Below, one piece after another: positions 49,715 through 61,217 of a DNA stretch of 64,000 bases; within the stretch, counting starts at the first letter, position 1, and every line of letters begins with the position of its first letter. The position numbers and the translations under genes are program-made. The notes under the pieces are model-generated. The model worked only from the letters and a program-made list of their open reading frames with translations, searched no databases and was not told the DNA's origin. The DNA lies in the NCBI GenBank assembly GCA_963830775.1, contig CAWHNT010000050.1, positions 62,001-126,000 on the forward strand, written 5' to 3'. This stretch comes from CAWHNT01 sp963830775. GTDB lineage: Bacteria; Pseudomonadota; Alphaproteobacteria; Geminicoccales; Geminicoccaceae.

Positions 49715-52571
49715 CTAGACCGTCAACGCGTCCTCGATCAGCTGCTCGCTGCTCGCGCTCGTGCTGCGCGTGCGAGCCCGTGGCAGGCGAGGCGCTCGGC
49801 TTCCTGCCTGCATAGGCGAGGCGGCGCTGCTCGATCCCGACCGCCTCCATCAGGTTCTCGGTCCGCGGCGCCACGAAGAACCAGGCGCCCATGTTCCTGG
49901 GCTCCTCTTGGGCCCACACGTAGCGCGCGGTGGTTGGATAGCGGCGAAGCTCGCCCTCGAGCGCCTGCTCGGGGAAGGGGGCGATCTCCTCCAGCCGGAC
50001 CAGGGCCACCTTGCCATCAAGCCCGCGCTCCTCGCGTGCCTGGAGCAGGTCGTAATAGACCTTGCCGGTGCAGAGGATCACGCGCTCGACCTGGGCGTCG
50101 GCTTCCGAGGGCGGCGTCTCATACATCACGCGATGGAATGCCGTCCCAGCCGCCATGTCGGCCAGAGACGATACGCATCGCTTGTGCCGCAGAAGCGACT
50201 TCGGCGTCATCACGATCAGGGGCTTCCTGAACGTGCGGTGGAGCTGCCGGCGCAGGGCATGGAAGTAGCTGGCGGGCGTGCTCGGATAGACGACCTGGAT
50301 GTTGTTCTCGCCGTAGAGCTGGAGCCAGCGCTCGAGCCTTGCCGAGCTGTGCTCGGGGCCCTGACCCTCATAACCGTGCGGCAGCAGGCAGACGAGGCCC
50401 GACATGCGCAGCCACTTGCTCTCGCCCGAGCTGATGAACTGGTCGAAATAGACCTGGGCCCCGTTGGCGAAGTCGCCGAACTGCGCCTCCCACAAGGTGA
50501 GGCAGTTCGGGTCGGCCAGGCTGTAGCCGTACTCGTAGCCGAGCACACCCTCCTCCGAGAGGAGGCTGTCGAAGACCTCGAAGGTTTCCTGGCCTTCCTT
50601 CAGCTGGGTGAGCGGGACGTGGCGATCCTCGGTCACCTGGTCGTAGATCACGGCATGGCGCTGGCTGAACGTGCCGCGGCCGACATCCTCGCCCGAGAGG
50701 CGCACCGGGAAGCCCTCGGTGAGGAGGGTCGCGAAGGCCAGATGCTCGGCGGTCGCCCAATCGAGCCCCTGGCTCTCCTCGATCGACTTCCGCCGCGCCC
50801 CGATCACCCGCCGCAGGCGAGGATGGACGTTCAGCCCCTCCGGCAGATCGGTCAGCTTGAGCCCAAGCTCACGCAGCAGGTCCTCCGGCACCCCGGTGCT
50901 GCCGCGCACATACTCCTGCGGTGCGGCACGCATGCCGCTCCAGACACCTTCCAGCCAGTCCGCCCTGTTGGCCTTGTAGCTGCGACTGGCCTCGTGCGCG
51001 GCCTCCAGCTGCTTCACCATGGCGTCGTAGAGTGCCTGGGCGCCGCCGCGCTCGACAACACCCTCCTTCTCCAGCCGCCTTGCATAGATCTGCCGCGCCG
51101 TCGGATGGGTGGCGATCTTCTTGTACATCAAGGGCTGGGTGAAGCCCGGCTCGTCGCCCTCATTGTGCCCATGCCGCCGGTAGCACCAGAGGTCGATCAC
51201 CACGTCCTTCTTGAACCGCTGGCGGAACTCGGTGGCGAGCCGGGCCACGTGCGTCACCGCCACCGGATCGTCGCCGTTGACGTGGAAGATCGGGCACTGC
51301 ACGCCGCGGGCGATGTCGGACGGGTAGGGCGAGCTGCGGGCATAGGCCGGGCTGGTGGTGAACCCGATCTGGTTGTTGATGATGAGATGGATGGTGCCGC
51401 CGACGCGGTAGCCCTTGAGCTCCGACATCTCCAGGCACTCGTGCACCACACCCTGGCCGATGAAGGCGGCATCGCCGTGCATCAGGAGCGGCATGACCTG
51501 CGTGCGCTCGTTGTCGCCCTTCTGCCGCTGCTTCGCCCGCACCTTGCCCATCACCACCGGGTTCACGGCTTCGAGGTGCGAAGGGTTGGCGGTGAGCGAG
51601 AGGTGGACCTTGCGGCCGGCCTCGAGCATCCGGTCGGTCGAGGTGCCGAGATGGTACTTGACGTCGCCCGAGCCCAGAACGTCGTAGGTGACGGTGCCGC
51701 CCTGGAACTCGGAGAGGATCGCGGCATAGGGCTTGCCCATCACGTTGGCCAGCACGTTGAGCCGGCCGCGATGGGGCATGCCGAGCACGATCTCGTCCGT
51801 CCCGAGCCCGGCCGCGGTCTGGATGATCGTCTCCAGCGCCGGGATGGTGCTCTCGCCGCCATCGAGGCCGAAGCGCTTGGTGCCCGGGAACTTGACGTGC
51901 AGGAACTGCTCGAAGGCCTCGGTCGCGGTGAGCTGCTCCAGGATCTCCCGCTTCTCGTCGGCACTCGTGTCGAAGAGACCGCCCGTCCCCTCGATCCGGC
52001 TCTGGATCCAGCTCTTCTCGTCCGGCTCCTGGATGTGCATGAACTCGATGCCGACCGTGCCGGAATAGGTCTTGCGCAGGATCTCCACGATCATGCGCAA
52101 GGTGGCCTTCTCCAGGCCCAGCACGTAATCGAGGTAGAACTCGCGGTCGAGGTCGGCGTCGGTGAAGCCGTAGGTGCGGTAGTCGAGCTCGGGATGCGGG
52201 TCCTTATGCGAGATGCCCAGCGGATCGAGCTGGGCCATCAGGTGGCCGCGCACGCGATAGGCGCGGATCAGCATGATCACGCGCAGATGATCGTGGATCA
52301 GCGCCTTGGCGGCGGGATCGTCGATTCCGGCCCCCGGTGCCACGTTGAGGTTGGCCGGGGCTGGCCGGAAGTCGCGCGGCTTGGGCACCAGGGCCGCGCG
52401 CGCACGCTCGAACAGCGAGCGGTTCTCTGGGTCGAGCCCGTCGAAGTAGGAGCGCCAGCTCGGATCGACCGAGCCGGGGTCACTCAGATAACGGCCGTAG
52501 AGCTCCTCGATGAAGGAGCTGTTGCCGCCATAGAGGAACGAGGTCTGCTCGAGTTCCCGCCGCGTGGCCAT
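49715..52571 (-). CDS. sucA: 2-oxoglutarate dehydrogenase E1, frameshift at the extreme C-terminus
   Basis: About 950 residues from ATG 52571, the usual length for OdhA. Thiamine-diphosphate enzyme that decarboxylates 2-oxoglutarate and succinylates SucB. Landmarks: SFLYGGNSSFIEELYGRYL at the start, IGMPHRGRLNVLANVMGKPY-type LGMPHRGRLNVLANV, the ThDP fold around HGDAAFIGQGVVHECLEMS and YRRHGHNEGDEPGFTQPLMY, and LPHGYEGQGPEHSSARLERWLQ. One extra base near 49749 destroys the last dozen codons; removing it gives a tail EQLIEDALTV and a TAG at 49715-49717. The read-through frame runs on across sucB and is an artefact. Confidence 0.93.
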
Positions 52572-52612
52572 AGCCTCAAATCCTTCCGCCGGACGCCCCG
52601 GCTCCATCCTAC

Positions 52613-53491
52613 CTATGCCGCGCGCATCGCCTCCAGCATCGCCTTGCCGATCGCGGCCGGGTTCTCGGCGATGTGGACGCCGGCGCTGCGCATGGCCTCG
52701 AGCTTGCTCTCGGCATCGCCCTTGCCGCCGGAGATGATCGCCCCGGCATGGCCCATCCGCCGCCCCGGCGGTGCCGTGCGGCCGGCGATGAAGCCAGCGA
52801 CCGGCTTCTTCACCGCATTCCTGGTGAGGAACTCGGCCGCGTCCTCCTCGGCCGTGCCGCCGATCTCGCCGATCATGATGATGCCCTGGGTGCCCTCGTC
52901 GGCGAGGAAAAGCTCCAGCGCGTCGATGAACTCCATGCCCTTGACCGGGTCGCCGCCGATCCCGATGCAGGTCGACTGACCGAGGCCGGCGCGCGTCGTC
53001 TGCGCCACCGCCTCGTAGGTGAGCGTGCCTGAGCGCGAGACGATGCCGATCTTGCCGGGCTGGTGGATGTGCCCCGGCATGATGCCGATCTTGCACTGGC
53101 CGGGCGTGATGACACCGGGGCAGTTGGGGCCGATCAGCCGCGAGGCCGAGCCCTGCAGCGCCCGCTTCACCTTGACCATGTCCATCACCGGGATGCCTTC
53201 GGTGATGCAGACGATGAGCGGCACCTCGGCGCTGATCGGCCTCCAGGATCGCGTCCGCCGCGAAGGCCGCCGGGACGTAGATCACGCTGGCGTCGCAGCC
53301 GGTCTCGTCGCGCGCCTCCTGCACGGTGTCGAACACCGGCAGGCCCAGATGCTGCTCGCCGCCCTTGCCCGGCGTCACCCCGCCGACCATCCGGGTGCCG
53401 TAGGCGATCGCCTGCTCGGAATGGAAGGTCCCCTGGGCGCCGGTGAAGCCCTGGCAGATGACCTTGGTGCTGGAAGAGACCAGGACCGACA

Positions 53492-53492
<1 letters not shown>
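52613..53492 (-). CDS. sucD: Succinate-CoA ligase (ADP-forming) alpha subunit, one frameshift
   Basis: About 293 residues from ATG 53492, overlapping the sucC stop by one base (TGATG). The CoA-binding part is VLVSSSTKVICQGFTGAQGTFHSEQA; after the break come PLIVCITEGIPVMDMVKVKRAL, LIGPNCPGVITPGQCKIGIMPG and the phosphohistidine region GRRMGHAGAIISGGKGDAESK. The frame breaks at about 53238, where one C too many splits ILEA-ISAEVPLIVC. Converts succinyl-CoA to succinate with ATP formation. As a central enzyme it is presumably intact in the organism. Confidence 0.93.
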
Positions 53493-54661
<1,169 letters not shown>

Positions 54662-54676
54662 TCTATCCCCCCAGGC

Positions 54677-55621
54677 TCAGAGCTTGACCGCCGCGCAGAG
54701 CCCCTTCACCGACTCCACCGACTTGTCGAAGGCGCCCTTCTCGGCGGCATCGAGCTCGATCTCGACGATGCGCTCGACACCGCCGGCCCCGATCACCACC
54801 GGCACCCCGACATAGAGATCGCTCACCCCATACTGGCCGGTGAGATGCGCGGCACAGGGCAGGACCCGCTTCTGGTCCTTGAGGTAGCTCTCGGCCATCG
54901 AGATCGCCGAGGCCGCCGGCGCATAGAAGGCCGAGCCCGTCTTCAGCAGGTTCACGATCTCGGCCCCGCCGTCGCGGGTGCGCTGCACGATCGCGTCCAG
55001 GCGCTCCTGCGTGGTCCAGCCCATCTTCACGAGGTCGGGCAGCGGGATGCCGGCCACGGTCGAGTAGCGGACCAGCGGCACCATGCTGTCGCCGTGCCCG
55101 CCCAGCACGAACGCCGTCACGTCCTCGACCGAGACCTTGAACTCCTCGGCCAGGAAGTAGCGGAAGCGCGAGGAGTCGAGCACGCCTGCCATGCCCACCA
55201 CCATGGCCGGCGGCAGGCCGGTCACCTTCTGCATCACCCACACCATGGCATCGAGCGGGTTGGTGATGACGATGACGAAGGCGCCGGGACAGAACTTCTT
55301 GATGTTCTCGCCCACGCTCCGGACTACGCCGGCATTGATGCTGATCAGGTCGTCGCGGCTCATGCCCGGCTTGCGCGGCACGCCCGCCGTGACGATCACG
55401 ACATCCGCACCCTCGATCGCGGCATAGTCGTTGGTGCCGGCGATGGCGGCGTTGAAGCCGTCGACCGGGGCGCTCTGCGCGAGGTCGAGCGCCTTGCCGG
55501 CCGGCATGCCCTCCGCGATGTCGAACAGCACGACATCGCCCAGCTCCTTGAGCGAGGCCAGATGGGCCAAGGTACCGCCGATCTGGCCAGCACCGATGAG
55601 GGCGATCTTGCGACGTGCCAT
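54677..55621 (-). CDS. mdh: Malate dehydrogenase (NAD-dependent, LDH-like class)
   Basis: 314 residues. Rossmann motif IALIGAGQIGGTLAHL near residue 5, Asp in VLFDIAEGMPAGKALDL that selects NAD, mobile loop AGVPRKPGMSRDDL with the substrate Arg residues, VITNPLDAMVWVMQKVTG and the catalytic His in VLGGHGDSMVPLVRYSTVAGIP. Homotetrameric LDH-like malate dehydrogenase typical of alphaproteobacteria. First gene of mdh-sucCDAB-lpdA, so the promoter should be in 55622-55915, shared with the divergent RHH-PAS gene. Confidence 0.97.
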   Translation of the reverse strand: MARRKIALIGAGQIGGTLAHLASLKELGDVVLFDIAEGMPAGKALDLAQSAPVDGFNAAIAGTNDYAAIEGADVVIVTAGVPRKPGMSRDDLISINAGVVRSVGENIKKFCPGAFVIVITNPLDAMVWVMQKVTGLPPAMVVGMAGVLDSSRFRYFLAEEFKVSVEDVTAFVLGGHGDSMVPLVRYSTVAGIPLPDLVKMGWTTQERLDAIVQRTRDGGAEIVNLLKTGSAFYAPAASAISMAESYLKDQKRVLPCAAHLTGQYGVSDLYVGVPVVIGAGGVERIVEIELDAAEKGAFDKSVESVKGLCAAVKL

Positions 55622-55814
55622 GCGGTCCGGGTGCCTTCTGGTCGTGGCGGGGTCGGGCCTGAAGCCCTTGAGGCGGAACCCTATCTAGACCGGGGTTCCG
55701 ACGCCCACAAGGCGAGCGCCCGGACCGCCCTGGATGGGTTATGCGTCCAATCAGCGCGAGCACCGGGGGGTGCCGCCGCCAAGGCCGCGTGCGTACCCGA
55801 CGGCATTAACCACA

Positions 55815-55831
55815 CCGAAACTTCCTTTCGG
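55815..55831. promoter_or_regulatory. Short inverted repeat in the mdh / RHH-PAS divergent promoter
   Basis: CCGAAA (55815-55820) and TTTCGG (55826-55831) flank a 5-nt spacer in the A+T-richest part of the 294-bp divergent region. It may be an operator for one of the two directions. No other feature is evident in 55622-55915. Confidence 0.3.
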
Positions 55832-55915
55832 CACAATAAGCACGAATCGCGAACCGGCCGGCATGCGACTGCAATGACGCGTGTGCACCGCCCGGCAAGC
55901 AAGGGTGCCGTGCCG

Positions 55916-56518
55916 ATGATCCGGAAGACCATGCGTGTCGGCGAGATCAGGACCTCGATCAAGCTCGAGCCGGAGTTCTGGTCCTATCTGAAAGAAGTGG
56001 CGGACAGCCAGAAGGTCCGCCTGTCGGCGTTGGTGAACGAGGTGGCCGAGGCCAGTCCCGACCGGACCAATCTCGCCTCGACCTTGCGCACCTACTCGCT
56101 GATGCACGCGAAGCTGCGCTGCCAGGGCATGCAGCGCGAGCTCGATCGCCTGGCCCTCGCCGGCAACACCCAGGACCTGACCCGGATCCTCGAGGCCTGC
56201 CCGATGCCGAGCCTGGTGCTGGACGGCGAGCGGGCGATCCGTCAGCTCAACCGGGCCTTCGCCATGTGGCTCAACGTCGACCCGCGGGCCACCGTCGGCA
56301 AGCGCCTCGACAACATCATGATCCTGCGCGGCACCAGCTTGCGGGAGATGTGGTCCGGCCTGCTCGACGGCCGCCTCACCCGCGGCCAGTTCAGCGCCAC
56401 CTACGTCTCGCCCGGCAAGGTCCGCACCGCCCAGGCCCTGGCCCTTGGCCTCGCCGGCGGCGAGAACGGCCGCCGCGGCTCGGTCGTGCTGTTCGAGACC
56501 CTGGCCGGCCGGCAGTGA
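55916..56518 (+). CDS. Ribbon-helix-helix plus PAS-like domain regulator
   Basis: About 200 residues from ATG 55916; an earlier ATG at 55874 is possible. Residues 1-55 form an RHH_4-type DNA-binding domain (RTSIKLEPEFWSYLKEVADSQ, VRLSALVNEVAEASPDRTNLAS), a type common in alphaproteobacteria. Residues 85-195 resemble a PAS domain: LTRILEACPMPSLVLDGERAIRQLNRAFAMWLNV, VGKRLDNIMILRG and a final strand GRRGSVVLFETLAG. A single-component sensor-regulator is likely. Divergent from the TCA operon, which it might control (inference). Confidence 0.83.
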   Translation: MIRKTMRVGEIRTSIKLEPEFWSYLKEVADSQKVRLSALVNEVAEASPDRTNLASTLRTYSLMHAKLRCQGMQRELDRLALAGNTQDLTRILEACPMPSLVLDGERAIRQLNRAFAMWLNVDPRATVGKRLDNIMILRGTSLREMWSGLLDGRLTRGQFSATYVSPGKVRTAQALALGLAGGENGRRGSVVLFETLAGRQ

Positions 56519-56718
56519 GGGGCCGGCTGCGCTCCAGCAATGGGCGGCCCGGCGCCTCCAGGATCGGCGTGCTGCCGGGGTCGAGCGCGACTGGCTACGG
56601 CCAGTAGGCCTCCGGCACGCCCGATCACAGGCTCGTAGCTTACGGACCTTTCACGATCCGCCAGCGTTGATCGCACCCTATATGAGGCCCAGACGAGCCA
56701 CCCTGGAGGAGAGGAGTC

Positions 56719-57363
56719 ATGGACCAACGTGACCGGCAGGCGATCGACGAGCTGTTCGGCAAGCTGCGCCAGGTCGAGGCGCAGACACGGCAGCGCGATC
56801 CCGAGGCCGAGACCTACATCAGCCGGCAGGTGAGCCAGCTGCCGGCGGCACCCTACTACATGGCGCAGGCGATCGTGGCCCAGGAGCAGGCATTGGCGAA
56901 CCTGCACACGCGGGTCCAGCAGCTTGAGCAGCATGCGGCGCAGCGCCCGGCTGGTGGCGGCGGGTTCCTGTCCGGACTGTTCGGTGGCGGCCAGTCCGCT
57001 CCGCCGCCGCGTCAGCCCGCCATGCCGCCCGGCTACATGCAGCAGCAGGGCTACGGCCAGCCCGGCATGATGGGTGGCGGCTCGCCCTGGGGTGGTGGTG
57101 GCCGCGGTTTTGGCGGCGGTGGCGGTGGCTTCCTTGCGGGTGCCATGCAGACGGCCGTGGGCGTTGCTGGCGGCATGCTGGTGGCGAACGCCCTCACCAG
57201 CGCCTTCGACTCACCGGCTGTGGCCGAGGGCGAGACGGCGGACATGGTGGATCCCGCGAGCCACGACGCGGCCGCCGACCAGGGCGATGCGGGCTTCCAG
57301 GACGCTGCCTACGAGGACACCGGCTTCGACGCCGGCGGTGATTTCGGCGGCGAGGAGATCTGA
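56719..57363 (+). CDS. DUF2076 family protein
   Basis: 214 residues with a strong site (GGAGGAGAGGAG) before ATG 56719. The N-terminus RQAIDELFGKLRQVEAQTRQRDPEAETYI and the helix YYMAQAIVAQEQALANLHTRVQQLEQ are typical of DUF2076. Then comes a Gly/Pro/Gln-rich low-complexity middle (repeated GGG, PPP and QQQ runs), one hydrophobic helix (MQTAVGVAGGMLVANALTSAF) and an acidic tail. The family is described as periplasmic ligand-binding sensor-like, but no signal peptide is visible here. It is 58 bp before the HerA-like gene. Confidence 0.85.
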   Translation: MDQRDRQAIDELFGKLRQVEAQTRQRDPEAETYISRQVSQLPAAPYYMAQAIVAQEQALANLHTRVQQLEQHAAQRPAGGGGFLSGLFGGGQSAPPPRQPAMPPGYMQQQGYGQPGMMGGGSPWGGGGRGFGGGGGGFLAGAMQTAVGVAGGMLVANALTSAFDSPAVAEGETADMVDPASHDAAADQGDAGFQDAAYEDTGFDAGGDFGGEEI

Positions 57364-57421
57364 CAGCCGCCGCCGTCCGGCCTATCCTCTGCCTCGGCCA
57401 GCGACGCGGAGAGGTGGGGCG

Positions 57422-59050
57422 ATGCCGGACGGCGGCAGTGTTCTGATCGGTCTTGGCGGCGAGGGCGAGCAGCGCCTGCATCTCGCCCTCGCCAACCGGC
57501 ACGGCCTGATCGCCGGTGCGACGGGCACCGGCAAGACCGTGACACTCCAGCTGATCGCGGAATCGTTCTCCCGCGCCGGGGTGCCCGTCTTCTGCGCCGA
57601 CGTGAAGGGCGACCTCGCGGGCGTGAGCCAGCCCGGCGGCGGCAACCCGAAGGTCGAGGCGCGCGCGGCCGAGCTCCAGCTCGCCGACTTCGCCTATGAG
57701 GCCGCCCCGGTCATCTTCTGGGACCTCTTCGGCCTGCAGGGCCATCCGATCCGGGCCACCGTGGCCGAGATGGGGCCCCTCCTCCTCGCCCGCATGCTGG
57801 AGCTCAACGACACCCAGGAGGGTGTCCTCAACATCGCCTTCAAGCTCGCCGACGACGAGGGCCTGCTCCTTCTCGACTTCAAGGACCTGCAGGCGATGCT
57901 GGCCTTCGTGGCCGAGCAGGCGGACCGGCTGACCACCGTCTACGGCAATATCAGCAAGGCCACGATCGGCACCATCCAGCGCCGCCTGCTCACCCTGGAG
58001 CAGCAGGGCGGCGAGCATTTCTTCGGCGAGCCGGCACTGGCGCTCGAGGACCTGATGCTGGTGACGCCCGATGGGCGCGGGGCCGTGAACCTGCTGGCGG
58101 CCGACAAGCTGATGGCCTCGCCCCGGCTCTACGCCACCTTCCTCCTCTGGCTCCTCTCCGAGCTGTTCGAGGAGCTGCCGGAGGTGGGCGACCTGGAGAA
58201 GCCGAAGCTCGCCTTCTTCTTCGACGAGGCCCACCTCCTGTTCAAGGACACGCCCAAGGCCCTCCTGGAAAAGGTCGAGCAGGTGGTGCGCCTGATCCGC
58301 TCCAAGGGTGTCGGCGTCTATTTCATCACCCAGAACCCGCTGGACGTCCCGCCCACGATCCTGGGCCAGCTCGGCAACCGGGTGCAGCACGCGCTCCGCG
58401 CCTTCACGCCGGCCGAGCAGAAGGCGGTGCGGGCAGCGGCCGACACCTTCCGCCCCAACCCCAAGCTCAAGACCGAAGAGGTCATCACCCAGCTCGGCGT
58501 CGGCGAGGCGCTGGTGTCAACGCTGGAGCCGGGCGGTATCCCCGGCATCGTCGACCGGGTCAAGGTTGCCCCGCCGCGCTCACGCATCGGCGCCATCACG
58601 CCCGAGCAGCGCCAGCAGGCCCTGAGCCTCTCCCCGGTCGGGCACAAATATGACGAGCGGGTCGACCGCGACTCCGCCTACGAGCTCCTCCAGGGCCGCG
58701 CCACCACCACGATCGAGGATGCGACTCCCCACTCCCCCTGGGGCACCGGCCCGGCCCCGCGCAAGGAGAGCACGAACCCCTGGGGCATGGCCCCGAGCGA
58801 GCCCTCGCGCTCCGCTCCACCGCGCCCCGCCCAGGCGGCCGCCCCACGCCGCCGCACCGTGCGCCAGCCGGAGGAGCCGGCCGGCATGGGCGGCCTCCTG
58901 GGCGACATCCTGACCGGGGGCGGCGGCCGCCGCCAGGGCGTGGCCGAGGCGCTGGCCAAATCCGTGGTCCGCAGCGTCGGCGGCCAGGTCGGCCGGCAGG
59001 TGGGCACGGCCATCGTCCGCGGCGTGTTGGGCTCGATCCTGAAACGGTAG
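57422..59050 (+). CDS. HerA/VirB4-like P-loop ATPase (DUF853 family)
   Basis: 542 residues from ATG 57422 (GGAGAGGTGGGG upstream). Walker A LIAGATGTGKTVTLQLIAE near residue 33, the DUF853 hallmark VPVFCADVKGDLAGVSQPGG, Walker B KLAFFFDEAHLLF near residue 260 and arginine-finger region NRVQHALRAFTPAEQKAVRAA. The C-terminal ~100 residues are P/A/R-rich then Gly-rich (GLLGDILTGGGGRRQGVAEAL), a likely flexible tail. Probable DNA-translocating ATPase; the bacterial role of this family is not settled. The end is followed by the DUF29 gene. Confidence 0.9.
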   Translation: MPDGGSVLIGLGGEGEQRLHLALANRHGLIAGATGTGKTVTLQLIAESFSRAGVPVFCADVKGDLAGVSQPGGGNPKVEARAAELQLADFAYEAAPVIFWDLFGLQGHPIRATVAEMGPLLLARMLELNDTQEGVLNIAFKLADDEGLLLLDFKDLQAMLAFVAEQADRLTTVYGNISKATIGTIQRRLLTLEQQGGEHFFGEPALALEDLMLVTPDGRGAVNLLAADKLMASPRLYATFLLWLLSELFEELPEVGDLEKPKLAFFFDEAHLLFKDTPKALLEKVEQVVRLIRSKGVGVYFITQNPLDVPPTILGQLGNRVQHALRAFTPAEQKAVRAAADTFRPNPKLKTEEVITQLGVGEALVSTLEPGGIPGIVDRVKVAPPRSRIGAITPEQRQQALSLSPVGHKYDERVDRDSAYELLQGRATTTIEDATPHSPWGTGPAPRKESTNPWGMAPSEPSRSAPPRPAQAAAPRRRTVRQPEEPAGMGGLLGDILTGGGGRRQGVAEALAKSVVRSVGGQVGRQVGTAIVRGVLGSILKR

Positions 59051-59055
59051 TGCTA

Positions 59056-59475
59056 ATGGGCACGCTCTACGACACGGACTTCTACGGCTGGGCCCTGGAG
59101 CAGGCGCGCGCCATCCGGGCTGCGGGTGCCGCCCGGCTCAACACGCCAGCCACCGTAGACTGGGAAAACATCGCCGAGGAACTGGAAGGCTTGGCGAGGT
59201 CAGAGGCAAAGGAGCTGCGCTCCCGCTACCGCCGGCTGCTGCTGCACCTCCTGAAGTGGCGCTTCCAGCCCGAACGACGGACGCGGAGCTGGAAGCTGTC
59301 GATCGGCCAGGAGCGCGACGAGATCCCGGTCCATCTGAAAGATAATCCCGGTCTGGCGCCACGGTGCGCGGAGGTGTTCGAGGTGGCCTATGGGCTCGCC
59401 CGACGTGAGGCCGCCCGGCAGACGGATCTTCCGCTGACCACCTTCCCCGAGACCTCGCCTTTCACTCTGGCCTAA
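59056..59475 (+). CDS. DUF29 family protein
   Basis: 139 residues. ATG 59056 is preferred over the GTG two codons earlier. The family pattern is clear: YDTDFYGWALEQARAIRAAG, VDWENIAEELEGLARSEAKEL, RYRRLLLHLLKWRFQPERRTRSWKLSI. Soluble all-helical protein of unknown function that is often carried in multiple copies in cyanobacteria and alphaproteobacteria. Only 5 bp after the HerA-like gene. Confidence 0.9.
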   Translation: MGTLYDTDFYGWALEQARAIRAAGAARLNTPATVDWENIAEELEGLARSEAKELRSRYRRLLLHLLKWRFQPERRTRSWKLSIGQERDEIPVHLKDNPGLAPRCAEVFEVAYGLARREAARQTDLPLTTFPETSPFTLA

Positions 59476-59538
59476 GCCATGGACGAGAGCTTCTGGCCCG
59501 AGTGAAGTCACCAGCTGAGCGCCGCCCGTTGCATGGGC

Positions 59539-60309
59539 CTAGCGGAAGTGGTCCTTGCGGCGGCGGATCTCGGCTGAAGACCTCTGCCTCGCTGGAGCGC
59601 TGGAGGCCGAGGCGGGCCCTGAGGTAGGGGTCGACGGCACGAAGGAAGGGGTTGGTGACCCGCTCCTCACCAATGGTGGAGGGGATGGTGGGGGCACCTA
59701 CGGCGCGCTGGCGGCTCACGTCAGCGGCGCGCTCGACCAGGGCCTCGTTGTCGGGATCGAGCGAGAGGGCGAAGCGGGCGTTGCTCTCCGTGTACTCATG
59801 GCCGCAATAGACGCGGGTGTCGTCCGGGAGCGTCATCAGCTTGGAGAGCGAGTCCCACATCATCACCCCGTCGCCTTCCAGCAGCTTGCCGCAGCCGAGC
59901 GCGAAGAGGGTGTCGCCGCAGAAGAGGGCCTTGGCCGCGGGGGCATAGAAGCTGATGTGGCCGGTGGTGTGGCCGGGCGTCTCCAGGACGCGCAGGCTGA
60001 CCCTGCCGACCTCGACCGTATCGCCTTCGCGCACGCCCACGTCCAGGCCCGGGATGCGGTGGCGGTCGGCCTCGGGGCCCCAGAATCCGGCAGCCGGTGG
60101 CGGCCTTGAGCTCGCCGGTTGCCGCCGACATGGTCGCCGTGATGGTGGGTGCAGAGGATCATGTCGAGACCGCGGCCGTGCTCGCGCAAGGCCGCCAGCA
60201 CCGGAGCGGCCTCGGCCGGGTCGACCACGGCACTGGTGCCGCTCTCCGGCTCGAACAGCAGATAGCCGTAATTGTCGCTCAAGAGCGGTAGCAGCTCGAT
60301 CTGCAACAT
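59539..60309 (-). CDS. gloB: Hydroxyacylglutathione hydrolase (glyoxalase II), three frame breaks
   Basis: About 256 residues from ATG 60309. Zinc site in LCTHHHGDHVGGN (THxHxDH) near residue 55, then ELKAATGCRI, LETPGHTTGHISFYA, FCGDTLFALGCGKLLEGD, YCGHEYTESNARFAL, and the C-terminal glutathione-binding NPFLRA / RARLGLQRSSEAEVF. Three single extra bases are needed to explain the reading: near 60116, near 60074 and near 59575; with all three removed the protein ends in IRRRKDHFR and a TAG at 59539-59541. It hydrolyses S-lactoylglutathione in the methylglyoxal pathway. Probably intact in the organism; the sequence here is poor. Confidence 0.87.
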
Positions 60310-60391
60310 GGAGCATTCCCCTTCCGGCCCGGGGTTCAAATAGGCCTTTTTGCCCGTATATTGAGGGCAGGGTACCCCCTTGGATCGCCGC

Positions 60392-61174
60392 ATGCGACCG
60401 GAACTCGTCGAGCTCGAGGCCTTCTACCGCAGCCGCCAGGGACAGCTCGCCCGGCGCCTGATCGGGCGGCAGATCCGCCAGCTCTGGCCCGACCTGCAGG
60501 GCCGCAGCGTGCTGGGGATCGGCTACGCGGCGCCTTTTCTGGGCACCTTCGAGCCGGCGGAGCGGGTCCTTGCCTTCCTGCCCACGGCCGACGGCGACCG
60601 CCTGCCGACCGAGGGCTGCGGGCGCACCGCGCTGGTGCGCGAGGACGAGCTGCCGCTGCCCGACCGCTCGATCGACCGCGTGCTCCTGGTCCACGCCATC
60701 GAGTGCAGCGCCAACCCCGGCCGGATCCTGCGCGAGGTATGGCGCGTGCTGGCGGATGGCGGGCGGCTGATCGCGATCGTGCCGAACCGGCGGGGCTTAT
60801 GGTGCTGGAGCGAGCGCACGCCCTTCGGCCATGGCCAGCCCTACAGCATCAACCAGCTCGGCCGCAGCCTCGACAAGCTCCTCTTCGAGGTCCAGGCGGA
60901 GCGGGGTGCCCTCTATTTGCCGCCCACCGGCTCCCGCCTCCTGCATCGCCTGGCCGTGCCGGCCGAGCGCCTGGGCCTGACCCTGATGCCGCATTTCGCG
61001 GGCGTGGTGCTGGCCGAGGCCGAGAAGCGCATCTATGTCGGCACACCGCTTGCCGCGGCGGAGCCGAAGCGCGCGCGCAGCTATGTGGCGGTCCCCCGCG
61101 GCCTGGTTCCCGCCCGGTCCCGCGCGCTTGCATTGCGCAGGCCTGCCGAGACCGACCTGCCCCGTGCCGCGTAA
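60392..61174 (+). CDS. Class I SAM-dependent methyltransferase divergent from gloB
   Basis: About 260 residues; ATG 60392 is preferred, though a TTG at 60380 is in frame. It starts MRPELVELEAFYRSRQGQLARRLI. The SAM fold is degenerate at motif I (VLGIGYAAPFLG), with the acidic end replaced, then LPLPDRSIDRVLLVHAIEC, ILREVWRVLADGGRLIAIVPNRRGLW and a C-terminal segment GVVLAEAEKRIYVGTP. Such methyltransferases are often paired head-to-head with gloB, with which it shares an 82-bp promoter region. Substrate unknown. Confidence 0.85.
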   Translation: MRPELVELEAFYRSRQGQLARRLIGRQIRQLWPDLQGRSVLGIGYAAPFLGTFEPAERVLAFLPTADGDRLPTEGCGRTALVREDELPLPDRSIDRVLLVHAIECSANPGRILREVWRVLADGGRLIAIVPNRRGLWCWSERTPFGHGQPYSINQLGRSLDKLLFEVQAERGALYLPPTGSRLLHRLAVPAERLGLTLMPHFAGVVLAEAEKRIYVGTPLAAAEPKRARSYVAVPRGLVPARSRALALRRPAETDLPRAA

Positions 61175-61217
61175 GAGGCATTCTGCCTGAAAACGAGGCA
61201 AGATCGCAGCCAACTGC

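Noticed and set aside
49761..52979. 1072-residue plus-strand ORF
   Set aside because: It is exactly antisense to sucA/sucD, low-complexity in composition, and has no recognisable domain; a G+C-rich shadow ORF.
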